Source of the DNA: Bacteroidia bacterium
GTDB taxonomy: Bacteria > Bacteroidota > Bacteroidia > UKL13-3
Reading direction: 5' to 3'
Assembly: GCA_023151275.1 (NCBI GenBank)
Contig: JAKLJI010000002.1
Location: 224,889 to 268,399 of the forward strand
Length of the DNA: 43,511 bases
Shown: piece after piece, positions 43,015 to 43,511 of the stretch
How the letters are laid out: each line of letters starts with the position of its first letter
Position numbering within the stretch: position 1 is the first letter of the stretch
Notes under the pieces: model-generated
Databases searched by the model: none
What the model was told of the DNA's origin: nothing
The model's input: only the letters and a program-made list of their open reading frames with translations
Made by a program: the position numbers and the translations under genes

Positions 43015-43511
43015 TTAAAAAAGCGATTGTCGGCCCGAAAAATCAAGGGTTTCTTGTTTTATTCTAACGCTTCTGGCTCTTGGTTGTATTCTCAATATGA
43101 CATAATCCAGAGTTAGGTAGTAGCATAAACAAATCCTGATTTTCTCTACAAAATTTGAGAACGCTGTCTTTCCTTTAGCTTTTACTCTTCTCAATAATTC
43201 TAGGAGTAAGTAGGTAATTAATGCAACGAATATTTGTGATTTAACCCCATTAGGGCTGGTGCTTACAAAGGTTTTTACATTTAAGTTCTGCTTAAGTTGT
43301 TTAAAGAATATTTCTATATCCCAACGTCTTTTATACAGTGCCGCAATGGTCGATGCTTGCCAGGTCAAGTTATTGGTTATTATTTCTATTGTGGTGTTTT
43401 TTTCTTCATGGTAAGCAACGACTCTTCGAAGGGTTTGGGAATCCAATTTTAGATCAATTGCCTTTTTACCTGTAAGTTGAATAAGCTCATCTATCAAGAC
43501 ATGTTGGTCAT
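43015..43511 (-). mobile_element. IS4-type DDE transposase, C-terminal part (5' end outside window)
   Basis: The frame is open to the window edge (DQHVLIDELIQL...), so the internal TTG at 43497 is not the start; about 165 residues of the C-terminal half are seen. The IS4 signature Y-(2)-R-(3)-E-(6)-K is present as YKRRWDIEIFFKQLK, with the Glu being the last residue of the DDE triad. The following hydrophobic segment (FVALITYLLLELLRRVKAKG) and the C-terminal RIQPRARSV tail are typical. The element inserts in the antisense direction relative to the delta-60 gene, which it appears to interrupt. Whether it is active cannot be judged from this fragment. Confidence 0.9.

Noticed and set aside
1-43511. 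tRNA, rRNA and CRISPR arrays
   Set aside because: No T-loop-like tRNA signatures, rRNA blocks or spaced direct repeats were seen on either strand.

Overview
The window is AT-rich (roughly 40% GC by eye) and almost certainly chromosomal DNA of a member of the Bacteroidota. The evidence is a very large gingipain-type (C25) PorU-like protein, a DUF3276 (PUR-type) protein, a long NusB of about 310 residues next to DUF1573, yajC and coaE genes, a delta-60-repeat protein, an MbnP/MbnH pair, and many TAnnTTTG (-7) promoter elements with few Shine-Dalgarno sequences. A Flavobacteriales or Chitinophagales-like lineage fits, but the sequence alone does not settle the order.

Layout: 1-3180 is the end of a surface-polysaccharide operon (GT2 glycosyltransferase, rfbC, an NAD-dependent sugar epimerase, rfbD) with overlapping genes. 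One base later comes a NorC/NorB-like pair (3182-4895) whose catalytic subunit has unusual predicted metal ligands. nadA-nadB (5043-7524, minus) make quinolinate for NAD. 7607-9353 holds an MbnP-family lipoprotein overlapping an MbnH/cytochrome-c-peroxidase-like dihaem lipoprotein. 9463-16127 is a signalling block: an orphan multi-PAS protein facing a FIST - GAF/PAS histidine kinase - receiver operon. 16651-22034 (minus) is pyruvate carboxylase, an SPFH protein and a GT4-like glycosyltransferase in one tight run. 22210-27198 is a 1662-residue C25/PorU2-like surface protein, then an M20 dipeptidase ending in a strong terminator.

28893-31405 holds a small membrane protein missed by usual length cut-offs and a UvrD/PcrA helicase. 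31461-38044 is housekeeping: an exported metallo-hydrolase, coaE, yajC, a DUF1573 lipoprotein, nusB and a leucine-dehydrogenase-type enzyme (all minus), with an MsbA-like ABC exporter divergent from them. 38297-40658 has the DUF3276 protein, an unknown lipoprotein with strong codon bias, and pfkA. 40694-41154 contains no gene but a GC-richer, inverted-repeat-rich segment. 41191-42981 is a delta-60-repeat exported protein that stops just short of an IS4-type transposase running off the right edge.

Most interesting: (1) the NorB-like subunit, in which Asn appears to replace an Fe_B histidine and Met a haem ligand; (2) several genes whose TAnnTTTG-like element ends about 4 nt before the start codon, which predicts leaderless mRNAs; (3) a perfect 16-bp inverted repeat predicted to form the 5' end of the nusB message; (4) the structured intergenic segment; (5) the small membrane protein gene. 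No tRNA, rRNA or CRISPR array was seen.
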